From IMG/VR virus record IMGVR_UViG_3300025000_000097, positions 1 through 63,432 of that record: a DNA stretch of 63,432 nucleotides; one strand, written 5' to 3'. A program made the translations under genes and the position numbers. The notes below the pieces were generated by a model. The model saw only the letters and a list, made by a program, of their open reading frames with translations. It ran no database searches and had not been told where the DNA came from. The DNA is from a virus. How positions within the stretch are numbered: position 1 is the first letter of the stretch; each line of letters opens with the position of its first letter. This document shows positions 40,286 through 50,498 of this stretch, in pieces.

Positions 40286-40818
40286 TCAGGTATTACCCAT
40301 ACAGCCGCCTGAGCCGCACCAGCAAGACACATTGCTTCCGTGAGTTCAACCAGTGTTGCTTCTGTTGGAGTATTGTCAGCAAGTACCCATGTCAATGTCG
40401 GTTGTCCTGTGGCCTGCATTCCGATGATTGCACGAGCCATTCTGGTTTGGCTGATTTCATCACCATCAAATTCCTTACCTGTTGAGGTGGTTACTTTGAT
40501 TACATCGACAAGTTCCTGTCTGGCTTTCTTCTTATCTTCTCTGGTTGGTTCAGGGTCGGGAAGTATGTCAATACAGGGCAAATCCGTAATGTCAGCCCAC
40601 AAGTGCCGCTTTAAACGATCTGTAGGAATGTCAGCATCGGTTATCTCACGATGGCTGATATATTTGCCAGGGTTTGCGGCAGACCACCGGGCAACCTCGT
40701 TATCGGCAAAGGTGTTCAATTCTTCAAGTGTTATATCCTCTCTTTCAGTAAATTCATGAGGGAATACAACAGTCATAATTGCTACACCAGTTGGTGTTTT
40801 AATACACAGTTTCATCAT
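40282..40818 (-). CDS. DUF4376-like tail fibre assembly protein
   Basis: A 178-residue protein from ATG 40818 (MMKLCIKT). The C-terminal DEISQTRMARAIIGMQAT...TWVLADNTPTEATLVELTEAM fits the DUF4376 pattern found beside tail fibre genes. It follows the fibre gene by two bases and probably acts as a chaperone or fibre cap. Confidence 0.8.
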   Translation of the reverse strand: MMKLCIKTPTGVAIMTVVFPHEFTEREDITLEELNTFADNEVARWSAANPGKYISHREITDADIPTDRLKRHLWADITDLPCIDILPDPEPTREDKKKARQELVDVIKVTTSTGKEFDGDEISQTRMARAIIGMQATGQPTLTWVLADNTPTEATLVELTEAMCLAGAAQAAVWVIPE

Positions 40819-40819
40819 G

Positions 40820-41992
40820 TTATTGGTCTCCAAAACAAGATATTCGATAACTTCCCGGGTCAGCTTGTGCTCCAGCTAAGTTTATAGCTCCGATAGTAAA
40901 TGCACCCGCAGTTGCAGCCCCTACCAGAATTGGAAATGTTGCGGCGGCACCACCTCCAGTCATTGCTGTTATCACGTAATTAGCAGATGAAAAATCGGTA
41001 GCAATTGTGACTGTTACTTGACCAGTTCCGTCATCAGTCAGTGATGTAATGTTGTGGCTTGATATAATGTTGCCAGTAGCACCACATTGAACCCACGCTT
41101 TAGCAACCCCAGGATGCCATTTGACAGCAAGTGGTGTTGTTATTGCTCCGTTATTCGTGGCTGTTTCCATATCACTTTGACTAGCTACAGGAAGAATTTG
41201 CCCGGTTGTTGCCAACGTACCAGAAGCAGGTACAGTCACAGAAGAACCGGCAGACGTTGCTAATATGATACTACCCGCCCCAGACTTCTTAACTCTCCCT
41301 GCATACAGAAACAAAAAGGCTGTTCCAGTACAGTACAGATAACCACTTTCCCCTTCATACAAAGCCAGTGTAGCCGAACCGTTGATTGTTTCCGCACCAT
41401 TAGGATCAATCGTAACCACGCCAGTTCCACTATTGCTGTAGAAGCAATGCCAGCCTGCCCCCAACGTAGCAGCAGCGGTTAGGGTTTGGCTAAATGTATC
41501 AGAGGTCACATCAATGAAAGTTCTATTATCTGCGGCTGCGAGAATTGTATTTGTAGTCCTTGCAGAATAAACGCCAGGTAATTTGGGGAACTGATACGCA
41601 AGATGCTGTTGGGCTCGCAACGGACTCATCATCACCAAGTCAGAAGTACCTGCCTCGGCCTCAGCCTGTGTAGCAACTGGGTAATGCGCCCAATTGGTTG
41701 TATCAGAAGCAGGATCAGTTGTACCTGCGCCTGTTCCTTTTCTGCGATACGTTAAGCGAGTAGTAGGACTCCACACAAGCACACCATCCGTGTACGTTGT
41801 TCCGGATACCCACTTTGCCGCCATTGCCGCACCGACGAAGCCTGATGCCGTATTTATATCGGTAACGATAGCATTCAGTTCTGCTGTCCAAGTAGGGTGA
41901 TCTATCATCCACTGTTCCATCTTGGCAGGGAATGTTCCCGGCGATGAGCGTAACGCCGGGATTAATACTGTTTCAATCAATGATATGGTCAT
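40820..41992 (-). CDS. Tail fibre protein
   Basis: A 390-residue protein. ASDTTNWAHYPVATQAEAEAGTSD is a linker motif common in phage fibres. A beta-rich body then resembles fibre shafts (WHCFYSNSGTGVVTIDPNGAETING), and a C-terminal segment could be the tip (FPILVGAATAGAFTIGA). It is coupled with the upstream tail gene by four bases. Confidence 0.8.
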   Translation of the reverse strand: MTISLIETVLIPALRSSPGTFPAKMEQWMIDHPTWTAELNAIVTDINTASGFVGAAMAAKWVSGTTYTDGVLVWSPTTRLTYRRKGTGAGTTDPASDTTNWAHYPVATQAEAEAGTSDLVMMSPLRAQQHLAYQFPKLPGVYSARTTNTILAAADNRTFIDVTSDTFSQTLTAAATLGAGWHCFYSNSGTGVVTIDPNGAETINGSATLALYEGESGYLYCTGTAFLFLYAGRVKKSGAGSIILATSAGSSVTVPASGTLATTGQILPVASQSDMETATNNGAITTPLAVKWHPGVAKAWVQCGATGNIISSHNITSLTDDGTGQVTVTIATDFSSANYVITAMTGGGAAATFPILVGAATAGAFTIGAINLAGAQADPGSYRISCFGDQ

Positions 41993-43596
41993 GTCAACCC
42001 CTCAATCGTTATGTTACAAAGTGAATCATCTGGGTAAGGTATCGCTATTCCAAATCGTGTATAAAATCCATAGGCTGTCATGCAGGCGAACTCAGGGTCC
42101 GCTATGTAGATCAGTGGTCGTGCGCGGTATGTAGATCGCATATCGTGAACATCATCTACCTGCGTATTTGGTATCATGGTCTCGCATTCGATAGTCTTGC
42201 TGTATACGCGCTCCAGCACCGAATAATTCCCAAAGTCGTCCTGCTCCTTCTTGCTGTAGTCCTTTATACCTGCCGACATGCCTTCTGAGCTTGGGCCGAG
42301 GTCAATAACACTCCCTATGCCCATGGTGCCTATCTTTGCATAAGCTCCTGGATGCCGAAGGCTGATGGATAGCAAGGCATTCGGGTAGCTTGGGAGGTTT
42401 AATCTTACAACAACATCGATGTAATCGATGGGCTCAAAAAAGTACAGATATGAGCTAGTGATAAAGGCGTTATCAACTACGCTCACTGTCTCCGAATACA
42501 CAACACCTGCAACAGGGTCAACCAAGGCGATATCCAGGATTGAGCCCTCAATATCTAGCAGCGCCTGGGAGTCCATCTCCCCAGGACGTATGGTCACGGT
42601 GATATTTTCCGCTTGAGTGGTCTGAGAACTCGTGCCTGTATCAAACATTTTCCAGCGGTTATCGTAGCCTGTATCAAGCCACCATGTTGTAGCTGTTACC
42701 GGGTCATGGTTCAAGTTACCTGCTTGTAATGATTCGTAAACTTTATGGTTGTAAATCTTCAAGTCACCCAAAGCATATGTTGTAACACCATCCCACGTTA
42801 CATACTCAGTTTCAGGGACATTGCTCAATAACATTCCAGAACCCACTACATCGGCGGCTCTTGTTACTGCTGCTGTGGTTGTTGGGATGTAGGATGTTGC
42901 TTCTGAGCCTAATTCAAGTTGTGCTCCCCAAACGTAAATACCGGAAACCCCATCACCTGTGTAATTTGCGTAAGTGTCAGCATTACTGATCCTATACTCC
43001 ATATAAGCTGTGGCTGTAGTCAGTGCAGTGCCTACTCCGATAATTCGCCACCACCCATCACCTTGATATTCTGTTGTAATAACGCCGCTAAGGGTTTGTG
43101 TAACAGCACCATCTGTTAATCTCACATTTCCATTTACAGGATCGCCACCAGCAGCATTCAGCCTGATAAAAATGTAATTACGGGTGCCTGCTTTGGCATA
43201 CACAGAAAATGCAACTACATCATCTGCATTTAATACAAGGGCGTTCCCTGCCGGAACTAACAAACGATGGGCAATTAAAGCAGTATTTTCACAAATAAAA
43301 TCTGCGGTATTGTTACCATCAGGGGCAGTCGTTGCATTGGCGATGGAGCCTGCACCAAATGCCTGTAAACCAGAAGGAGTCCAGTATGTAGCATTGCTGA
43401 AATTCTCACTTGATTTTGCTAGATTTGTAGCCGCATCCTCAACCAGCAACCCATTAAACACACCGCCAGCATAATCATAACGAGGTTCATCAATGGCCGC
43501 AGTTTGCAACACACGATCAGAATCAGTATAGGTTGCTATGGATGCTCTGGTGAAATCTATTGCTGTATTTATAACGATAGGATCGATGGCTTTCAT
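41989..43596 (-). CDS. Tail tip/baseplate protein, paralogue A
   Basis: A 535-residue protein starting FTRASIATYTDSDRVLQTAAIDEPRYD and VEDAATNL, the head of a common phage tail family. The C-terminal 90 residues (DYSKKEQDDFGNYSVLERVYSK...YGFYTRFGI) are shared with the next gene upstream. Probably a distal tail or central fibre component. Confidence 0.75.
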   Translation of the reverse strand: MKAIDPIVINTAIDFTRASIATYTDSDRVLQTAAIDEPRYDYAGGVFNGLLVEDAATNLAKSSENFSNATYWTPSGLQAFGAGSIANATTAPDGNNTADFICENTALIAHRLLVPAGNALVLNADDVVAFSVYAKAGTRNYIFIRLNAAGGDPVNGNVRLTDGAVTQTLSGVITTEYQGDGWWRIIGVGTALTTATAYMEYRISNADTYANYTGDGVSGIYVWGAQLELGSEATSYIPTTTAAVTRAADVVGSGMLLSNVPETEYVTWDGVTTYALGDLKIYNHKVYESLQAGNLNHDPVTATTWWLDTGYDNRWKMFDTGTSSQTTQAENITVTIRPGEMDSQALLDIEGSILDIALVDPVAGVVYSETVSVVDNAFITSSYLYFFEPIDYIDVVVRLNLPSYPNALLSISLRHPGAYAKIGTMGIGSVIDLGPSSEGMSAGIKDYSKKEQDDFGNYSVLERVYSKTIECETMIPNTQVDDVHDMRSTYRARPLIYIADPEFACMTAYGFYTRFGIAIPYPDDSLCNITIEGLT

Positions 43597-45134
43597 GATA
43601 ACCCCTCAACTTCTAGAGTGCAGCGCGCATCGTTAGGTAAGGGTAGCGAAAGCCTGAAGTTGCGATAAAACCCATAAAGGATCATGGCGCTGAACTTATC
43701 ATCGGCACCGATCCACACATCAAGGCTTGCGCGATGCCGAGCCAGGAGACGATACAGGCTGTCCATTTTGCTGCTAGACAGCTGGAGTTCACAGTTCATC
43801 CTTTTCGAGAAAGCACGTTCCAGGACAGAGAAATCCCCCAATGCACCGACATCCTTCTTGGAGAAATCCTTGATATCGATGGTAGGGTTCTGCAGCGTCA
43901 TTCCTAGATCGCGCTGCGCTCCGACTATCATGGTGCCGATCAAAGCCATTCCTGCCTTCACCAGAACAAGCGACAAGGTGGCATTCGGATACTGACCTAT
44001 CCCTGCAAGTATCACATTCTTCTGCAAGATAATCGGAGCGAACAGGTAGCTGTCGCTCGGTGCTGTATAGGTCTTGTTTGCAACATCGATGTGCTCCCTG
44101 AACACCAGGCCTTCTATAGGATCATGTAGGGTAGCATAGATGTGATCCACGTCCAAATCTAATAGCCCCAGGCTGTCGAACCTGCCTGCCTTTATAGCGA
44201 CGCTTATCTTGGTGGCCTGGGAGGTCTGGGAGCCAACCACCTCGTCGAACATCTTCCACGTGTTGTCGTAGCCTTCATCGAGCCACTTAGGGGCTGCTCC
44301 TGTTGAATTGCTTTCAGGGGCATAGTTAGTGTTGTTCACCAAGCAGGAATAAATCTTGTGGAGCCTTATACACTTGTTACCAATCACGTATGCAGTTATC
44401 CCACTCCATGCTGTATATTCAGTTTCAGGCACGTTGCTCAACATCGTTGTGCCATTTACATCTGCCGCTCTTGTTACTGCTGCTGTAGTTGTTGGAATGT
44501 AGGAGGTTATTGCCCCCGCTTCCCACTGGGTGTCACTGACTAAAATACTGTTACCGACAACAGAAGTCACGGCATTGGCCGCAACAGGGTACGCCGATAT
44601 ATTATAAGCTGGAACGGTTGCGGCAGCCAATATTGAACATTTGTACCAACCATTGCCAATTAGTTCAATTTTGCCGGTGACGCCTGCTTGTTGTGTGCCT
44701 AACGTCCCTGTGGCCAAATTAAACCACACAGAGGTCCCTGCCATTAATCTAAGCCAACTATTTACCCCGGCTTTTGCATGGATTGAATAACCATAGACCC
44801 CAGTAACGCCAGACGCTCTATAAAGGACTCCTGTTCCGGTTGCGGTTATAGTCCACCCGGAATTAGCAACACCATCAGGACCAACTACATCTTGGACAGC
44901 AGTTAAATTGGCTTTAGCCCATGCGGCGTTGTTGAAGTCATTGCTGTAGGAAAACAGATTTGTGGCCTCACCCTCAATCAGCAAACCATTGAATACCCCA
45001 CCAGAGAAGTCATATGCGGGTTCATCAATGGCAGCAGTTTTCAGCACACCATCGTAATCAACGTATGTCTTTGTGGATGCACGAGTGAAGGCACCCAAGT
45101 TATCGGTAATTGTATTTTTGCGGATCAGCTTCAT
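43593..45134 (-). CDS. Tail tip/baseplate protein, paralogue B
   Basis: A 513-residue protein with the same architecture as 41989-43596: FTRASTKTYVDYDGVLKTAA at the N-terminus, a carbohydrate-binding-like middle (GYSIHAKAGVNSWLRL), DFSKKDVGALGDFSVLERAFSK and YGFYRNFRLSLP at the C-terminus. The pair overlap by four bases and look like a tandem duplication that diverged. Confidence 0.75.
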   Translation of the reverse strand: MKLIRKNTITDNLGAFTRASTKTYVDYDGVLKTAAIDEPAYDFSGGVFNGLLIEGEATNLFSYSNDFNNAAWAKANLTAVQDVVGPDGVANSGWTITATGTGVLYRASGVTGVYGYSIHAKAGVNSWLRLMAGTSVWFNLATGTLGTQQAGVTGKIELIGNGWYKCSILAAATVPAYNISAYPVAANAVTSVVGNSILVSDTQWEAGAITSYIPTTTAAVTRAADVNGTTMLSNVPETEYTAWSGITAYVIGNKCIRLHKIYSCLVNNTNYAPESNSTGAAPKWLDEGYDNTWKMFDEVVGSQTSQATKISVAIKAGRFDSLGLLDLDVDHIYATLHDPIEGLVFREHIDVANKTYTAPSDSYLFAPIILQKNVILAGIGQYPNATLSLVLVKAGMALIGTMIVGAQRDLGMTLQNPTIDIKDFSKKDVGALGDFSVLERAFSKRMNCELQLSSSKMDSLYRLLARHRASLDVWIGADDKFSAMILYGFYRNFRLSLPLPNDARCTLEVEGLS

Positions 45135-48100
45135 GCAACCCTCACATCGGGTGTACCATTAGCATCCCAATCCTCAGCTATATCAGTTGAAGCTTTGGTG
45201 TTCTTGTTGATCTGGATGAGTAGCGCTTTGAGTTCAGCACGCATCCCGGCCATTTCCACAAGGAGGGCATTGTAATTGTCCGCCATGCCACTTATTCTTA
45301 CTGGAATGTAACCCCCAGGCATTGGGATTGCTGCTTCTAGACCAGCTTCACCAAAGATTGCAGGCCGATTGGTGATTCCACCACTTGCAAATTTCGGCAG
45401 GGTACTTGTGACTGTGGATGGATTCATTGCAACACCAGCAGTTGACATAAAGCCCTGCATCGCTGCTGCTACGGATAGCACAGAATTATTGATGCTGTAA
45501 AGAGCCGTGATTTGTGTTACTGCAGCAGACATTTGGCTGTCAAGCCCGGCTATTTGAGCAGCGGATGCCTGATTGATAGCCGTGATCTGGCTATTGGCTG
45601 ACAGCGTTATGCTCTCCTGTTGCTTCGTAGACTCAGCTTTCAGTGCCTCCATTTCTTTTTCATGGTTAGTTATCATAGTTTCGAGCTGGTCTTTAGCGTA
45701 TTGGAGAGCGCGCTCAGCAGCGGATGCCTGTCCATCTGCGATCTTCCCCAGCGCCTCAACCCTGTTCGCATTGGTCAGCCGGTCACGATCAAAGTCTACC
45801 TTGGTTGCATAGTTAGAGGTATTGATACCCGAGAAAGTCTGCACGGCCCTCGACAGATCATCCTGGTTGCTGATATTTCCTGTCTTTATGGCTCTGTCCG
45901 CGAGCCCCTGAGCCTCAGCCATGGAGTATGGTCGCATTTCTTCAAGGGTGCTTTTCAAGGAATCAGCAAACGATCTCAGCTTGCTTGCAGAATCAGCCAA
46001 GCCATCGATGGATTTTTGAGCACTCTCAATGGCCTTGTTTTGTGTTTCCTGTAGGGCTTTTATCTTGAGGTCATAGTCGGCCTGAACCTTTGCTTTGGAC
46101 TTTTCAGACCTCTCAGAGAGGCCCTCGAGGTCACGTGCCGTTTGCTCTGTGATCCGTTTCTTCTCAGCATCAATGGATATTGACAACTCCCAAGCGGCAT
46201 TCTCAAGGGCCATTGTGTTCTTGAGGCGGGTGATATACTCAGCCCCCATCGCATTCTTCTCTGCATCAGCGACTGCACGTTGCAGCTCCAGCTGGTTGCT
46301 CATACGTTGTGCGGCAATAGTTTGACCCATCGCTGACAGGTTTCGTACCTGCAAATCTTCCATAGCTTGAGAGATTTCTAACAGTTTTTCCGTGGCCTTA
46401 TCCGCTGAATCCATCATAATGCCAAATGCTTCCGATGCATTTATCAATGAGGCGAAGGTTGCTGCTCCTGATTCGGTAGTTAAGTCAAGCCCAGAGACCA
46501 ATGCCTTGAACTCTGTTCTTGTTTTTGGTATCGTCGTGCCCTCCATCTCTGCGAATGCATAGTTGACGGTTCTTGTTGCAGCTGCTAATTTTGCGGCCTC
46601 TTGCTCAGATTCGGTGAAGATGGAGGTGAAATAGGTATCCATTTTTTCTTTGAAGGCCTCAACACCGCCCATTGAGGTCTCCAGGGTGTAGGCCAGATCA
46701 TTGATTGCACCTGTAGTTGGGATGAGAGTTGCACCAACAAGAGTTAACGCCTCATTGACATTGAGCATAGAATTGGAGAGTCTTGAGTATGTAGCGAACA
46801 GCTCCTCGCCGCCCAGCTGGAAATCTTTGAGCCCTGGGATGGTGTTGGCCAGTGCATTAGCGGCAGCTGTCACCTGTATTTCCCAAGCCTTTTGATAATC
46901 TTCGGGCTTAACGCCAGCGGTTGCAACCCTACCAAGCTTGGTATTTGCTCCGGCGAAACCAGACTCCACATCGACAGCACTCATGCCGAACAGCTTGGAA
47001 GCAGTCAGCATATCGGTTTTGATGCCAGAGAAGAAGGTGGTCATGCCTTCTTGGAATGCAGCATCAACAGGGGTATTCTGGTAACTGGTCTTGCTGTCTG
47101 TGAACCAGCCGCCATCCTTGTGCTTTTTCAGGTATCCGCCAGTCTGAAATTCACCGTTAACCAGCTGCGCAGTAATACCGGCACCTTGGGTATATGTCTT
47201 GCTTCCGAAAGCCATTTCTCCTATTTTTGAAGCAATCAACTCATTGAGATGGGCTGCCGCTGCAGTTCCTGACAGGTCGGAAAGAGCTGTACTGATCTTA
47301 AAATTATCCATAGCGCGATTATCAAACTGGGTAAGATTGTCAATTGCTGCGGGCCCTGATTGATTGGTACCCGTAAATCTCCCTGGGGCGATCTGCATCA
47401 ACATCGTCATGATGTTGGATTTGAACATTTCACCGATACTCAATAAACTTTCAGCGGCTTTGTTCATGGCGATTGCGGCACCATCCATGCTCCCGGCGAT
47501 ACGATCCATATCCTCACTGGTCTGTGAGTTATGCAGGGACTGGTATGGAGCAGTAATCCCTTGGCCTGCGCCCGAACCTGTAGCTCCACCACCGGCTACA
47601 CTAAATGCTCCTGGGGGTGCGGATACTGATCCGGTACTACCGAATGATGTGCTAGCTATTTTAGCAATCTGTGCGGCACCCGTAACAGCGGCTAGAGCGG
47701 CCATTGCAAGGCCAGCATAACCCCCAGGATTGGCGAAGGCGGAAATAATACCAGCGGCAGTGGACATTACAGCAGAAGCAATGTTCATGGCTTTGGCGGA
47801 TTCAAATCCTTTACGGCTTGCCTGGTCCTGTGCATCAGCTAGCGTTGCGAATAGCTGTGCGCCCATCCCTGCGTAATCCGCGATGGTGCTCAACTTGGAT
47901 TTCGTGGCCTTTACTTCCAAGGTGACGCCGTCTTGGGTTTTCTGTTTATCGAGAGCATCAAGTTTCAGCAGCAAAGCTTGACGCTTATCAGCACTCTCAA
48001 CAGCATTATCATACTCCTTATCAAGGAGCTCTTTTTTGAAATCATAATTATCCTGAATCATCTGCCGTTCACGTGCGAACGGGTCTTGGATCAAGGAGGT

Positions 48101-49618
48101 GTTGATCGCCTGAGTTTCATTCTTGAGGTCTTGAATCTCCTGTAGAACTTGCAGACGCTCCTTTTCAGAAGCGATACTGTCTTCGATATATGTTTGGGTT
48201 TGCTGCCAGATTTGTTCTGACGCAATACCAAAGGCTTTTTCAGCCTCTAATTTATCATCCTGCTGCTGCTTTTCGGTATAGGCCAGAGACTCAAGGTGGG
48301 CCTGGGACTGGTTGTAGATTTTATCTACTTCATGCTGATATGCTTTTTCAGCGGCAAGGGCTGCTGCTTTTTGGGCCTTTAGGCGCAGTGCAGCACCCGC
48401 TGCAGCGGCATCTTTTTCCACCTGTACTTTCTGGGCGGCAGCGGCTGCCAGCTTGGCTCTTTCAACCTCAGCTTGTTTCCCGGCATCAGCAGGAGCCCCT
48501 GCACTTTTCTGCCCTAAATCCTCTAGGGCTTTCATACCAGCTTTGTATCGTTCTTCAAGCATCTTGTTTAAGGCGGCGGCATCATCGGCCATATTTTTTA
48601 AGCCGTCGCCCATCTGTCCAAGTGTCATGAATCTAACGGTCAATTCAAGGGTCTTGTAGAAGATGTAGTTAAAGGTTGTAAGCGCCCCACCAACCTTATC
48701 AATCAGCATCGAAAAGCGCTGTAATTCAGCCATGGTAGAAATTACGGCCTCACGAAATACATCACCCCATGCAGATACAGTAGACTTATTCTTACCCAGA
48801 ACATCATCTGCACCTTTCAGTGCAACAGTCATCTGTTCTATCAATACGGTTAACGCCGGGGCGAATGCCTCTCCGAGCTTCAATTTGAACTCTTCCGTGT
48901 AGCGGCTCATTGAAAGCATCATCTTCCCAGCTGTACTCATAGAGGCTTCATAAGCCCCTGCAATATTCTTGCCATATTCTAATACAGCATTCATATTGGC
49001 TTGCGTCTTTTCTGCAGCAGTAAGTTGCTCGGTAGTCTTGCCCAACGATTCTGCATATTTTTTCTGTGCATCACCTAGCTGAACATTGATGCCCATGGTC
49101 TTAAGGATTTCAGCTTCACCAGAACGAATACCTTGGATCATTCTTCCAAAGGCTTCCGAACTATTTATGTTACCGATAACTGCTGCATCTTGAGCAACGC
49201 GGGCGAGCTTGCTTGCTTGAGCGAGGTCCATCTGGGCACCAGCCATCTTGATCAGGCTGTTCATTGATTCTTGCGTGGTAATACCCATCTTTTTTATTTG
49301 TTGCGTAAAGCCATCCATCTGAGCAGCAGAGTACCCAGCATTGTTGCCGACTGCGTGCATCACTACGCGGAGCGTTTCAACGCGGGCTGCCAGTAGAGTA
49401 GCATCCTTGATGTACTGATAGAGCTGCCAGGAGGCAAGAGCGGCCGTAGCTAATTGAATGTACTTGGCTACATTAGAGAATGAGGAGGAGAGTTTGTTGG
49501 CGGCACCTTCCGCTTTGGTACCTTCAGCGGTAAGCTGTTTAAGACGATCGCTGGCGACTACTACGCCATCGGAGCGGACCTCAAGACCAAGGGTGGCTAT
49601 ATCAACAGTTCCTGACAT
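45131..49618 (-). CDS. Tape measure protein
   Basis: A 1495-residue protein, the longest of the tail genes, following the chaperone pair. Long helical/coiled-coil stretches (EAERALQYAKDQLETMI, KAKVQADYDLKIKALQETQN) and an internal Gly/Ala-rich hydrophobic zone (AMNIASAVMSTAAGIISAFANPGGYAGLAMAALAAV, seen here in parts) are typical. It sets tail length; by the usual rule of about 1.5 Angstrom per residue the tail would be about 220 nm. Confidence 0.92.
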   Translation of the reverse strand: MSGTVDIATLGLEVRSDGVVVASDRLKQLTAEGTKAEGAANKLSSSFSNVAKYIQLATAALASWQLYQYIKDATLLAARVETLRVVMHAVGNNAGYSAAQMDGFTQQIKKMGITTQESMNSLIKMAGAQMDLAQASKLARVAQDAAVIGNINSSEAFGRMIQGIRSGEAEILKTMGINVQLGDAQKKYAESLGKTTEQLTAAEKTQANMNAVLEYGKNIAGAYEASMSTAGKMMLSMSRYTEEFKLKLGEAFAPALTVLIEQMTVALKGADDVLGKNKSTVSAWGDVFREAVISTMAELQRFSMLIDKVGGALTTFNYIFYKTLELTVRFMTLGQMGDGLKNMADDAAALNKMLEERYKAGMKALEDLGQKSAGAPADAGKQAEVERAKLAAAAAQKVQVEKDAAAAGAALRLKAQKAAALAAEKAYQHEVDKIYNQSQAHLESLAYTEKQQQDDKLEAEKAFGIASEQIWQQTQTYIEDSIASEKERLQVLQEIQDLKNETQAINTSLIQDPFARERQMIQDNYDFKKELLDKEYDNAVESADKRQALLLKLDALDKQKTQDGVTLEVKATKSKLSTIADYAGMGAQLFATLADAQDQASRKGFESAKAMNIASAVMSTAAGIISAFANPGGYAGLAMAALAAVTGAAQIAKIASTSFGSTGSVSAPPGAFSVAGGGATGSGAGQGITAPYQSLHNSQTSEDMDRIAGSMDGAAIAMNKAAESLLSIGEMFKSNIMTMLMQIAPGRFTGTNQSGPAAIDNLTQFDNRAMDNFKISTALSDLSGTAAAAHLNELIASKIGEMAFGSKTYTQGAGITAQLVNGEFQTGGYLKKHKDGGWFTDSKTSYQNTPVDAAFQEGMTTFFSGIKTDMLTASKLFGMSAVDVESGFAGANTKLGRVATAGVKPEDYQKAWEIQVTAAANALANTIPGLKDFQLGGEELFATYSRLSNSMLNVNEALTLVGATLIPTTGAINDLAYTLETSMGGVEAFKEKMDTYFTSIFTESEQEAAKLAAATRTVNYAFAEMEGTTIPKTRTEFKALVSGLDLTTESGAATFASLINASEAFGIMMDSADKATEKLLEISQAMEDLQVRNLSAMGQTIAAQRMSNQLELQRAVADAEKNAMGAEYITRLKNTMALENAAWELSISIDAEKKRITEQTARDLEGLSERSEKSKAKVQADYDLKIKALQETQNKAIESAQKSIDGLADSASKLRSFADSLKSTLEEMRPYSMAEAQGLADRAIKTGNISNQDDLSRAVQTFSGINTSNYATKVDFDRDRLTNANRVEALGKIADGQASAAERALQYAKDQLETMITNHEKEMEALKAESTKQQESITLSANSQITAINQASAAQIAGLDSQMSAAVTQITALYSINNSVLSVAAAMQGFMSTAGVAMNPSTVTSTLPKFASGGITNRPAIFGEAGLEAAIPMPGGYIPVRISGMADNYNALLVEMAGMRAELKALLIQINKNTKASTDIAEDWDANGTPDVRVA

Positions 49619-49621
49619 GTA

Positions 49622-50385
49622 CTACTCCTTGGACTCGGGTGTGATTGAAATGCGCCATGCTAGGTCTATCTGGGCTATACAGTCAAGCTCCCATTGCCTG
49701 GGTTTGATACCTGTAAGATTACTCCATGATTCTAAATCAGGCCAAGTGATGGGGTTGACTGATATAGCCCCTGTGGTGCGTCTGTTGGTTAGTTGTTCGT
49801 ACCAGTCCCAGACATGACTAGCACACTCTGGGAGCTCAGGTAGCCCCTCCAATTCAGGAGGGGTGAACCCTTTGCGTTCCAAATCTTCATACTGCTGCCG
49901 ATAAGTTCTTGTCGAACCTTTCGGTCGTTTTTCAAGGTTGAAGTGACTCTCAGCGTATGCTGCTACTTCGCTGACGAGCCATTGATAAAATTTTGACGCT
50001 CCATGATGCCTGTAGAGACTTGCTCAAAAATCCAGCCATACTTTGGCAGCGTGTAAGCGCGCTCAGGATCAGTAATTACTTCTCCTCTGTAAACGAGGCC
50101 CTTGATGGCCTTGGTGCACTTGATGACTTTCTGCCGATCAAGTTCCTCTCGCATTTCAGCTGGCATATACTTACCACGATTGCGACGGCTGTACTCCGTG
50201 AGCTTATTCTCAGCCTTTCTGGTTTCAGCCTTGAATACATCAGAATCCTGGCCATATACTTCCACTGTGAACCCTGGGATATCATCCCCTGTCCCTGGGG
50301 CGACCATCTGAATAACAGCTGTGTCGGTCTGATCGAGTGTTTCCAAGTCAAACGGTTTGATTTCGGTTGCAGTTGTTGGTTCCAT
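49622..50385 (-). CDS. Tail assembly chaperone GT fusion made by -1 frameshift
   Basis: The upstream frame (50385-49963) contains the canonical slippery heptamer A AAT TTT (49987-49993 on the plus strand as AAAATTT). A -1 slip reads FYQWLVSEVAAYAESHFN and continues in the frame to 49622 (YEDLERKGFTPPELEG...), giving 254 residues. The lambda G/GT arrangement just before the tape measure gene is widely conserved. The shifted frame has no stop between the slip site and the downstream ORF. Confidence 0.88.
49963..50385 (-). CDS. Tail assembly chaperone G
   Basis: A 140-residue protein from ATG 50385 behind AAAGGAG, ending 12 codons after the slippery site (stop TAG). ENKLTEYSRRNRGKYMP...VIKCTKAIKGLV is helical and basic. 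It is the short product of the frameshift pair and should bind the tape measure during tail assembly. Confidence 0.85.
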   Translation of the reverse strand: MEPTTATEIKPFDLETLDQTDTAVIQMVAPGTGDDIPGFTVEVYGQDSDVFKAETRKAENKLTEYSRRNRGKYMPAEMREELDRQKVIKCTKAIKGLVYRGEVITDPERAYTLPKYGWIFEQVSTGIMERQNFINGSSAK

Positions 50386-50498
50386 GGTGTTTCTCCTTTT
50401 CCTTTGGTTTCGTCATGTGGTGCATAAAATCGGCGGTAAGGGTGCTGGGACCATCCCAAACACCCAAGCCGAAGGAGGTAGACGGCTTCCGCCAACTG

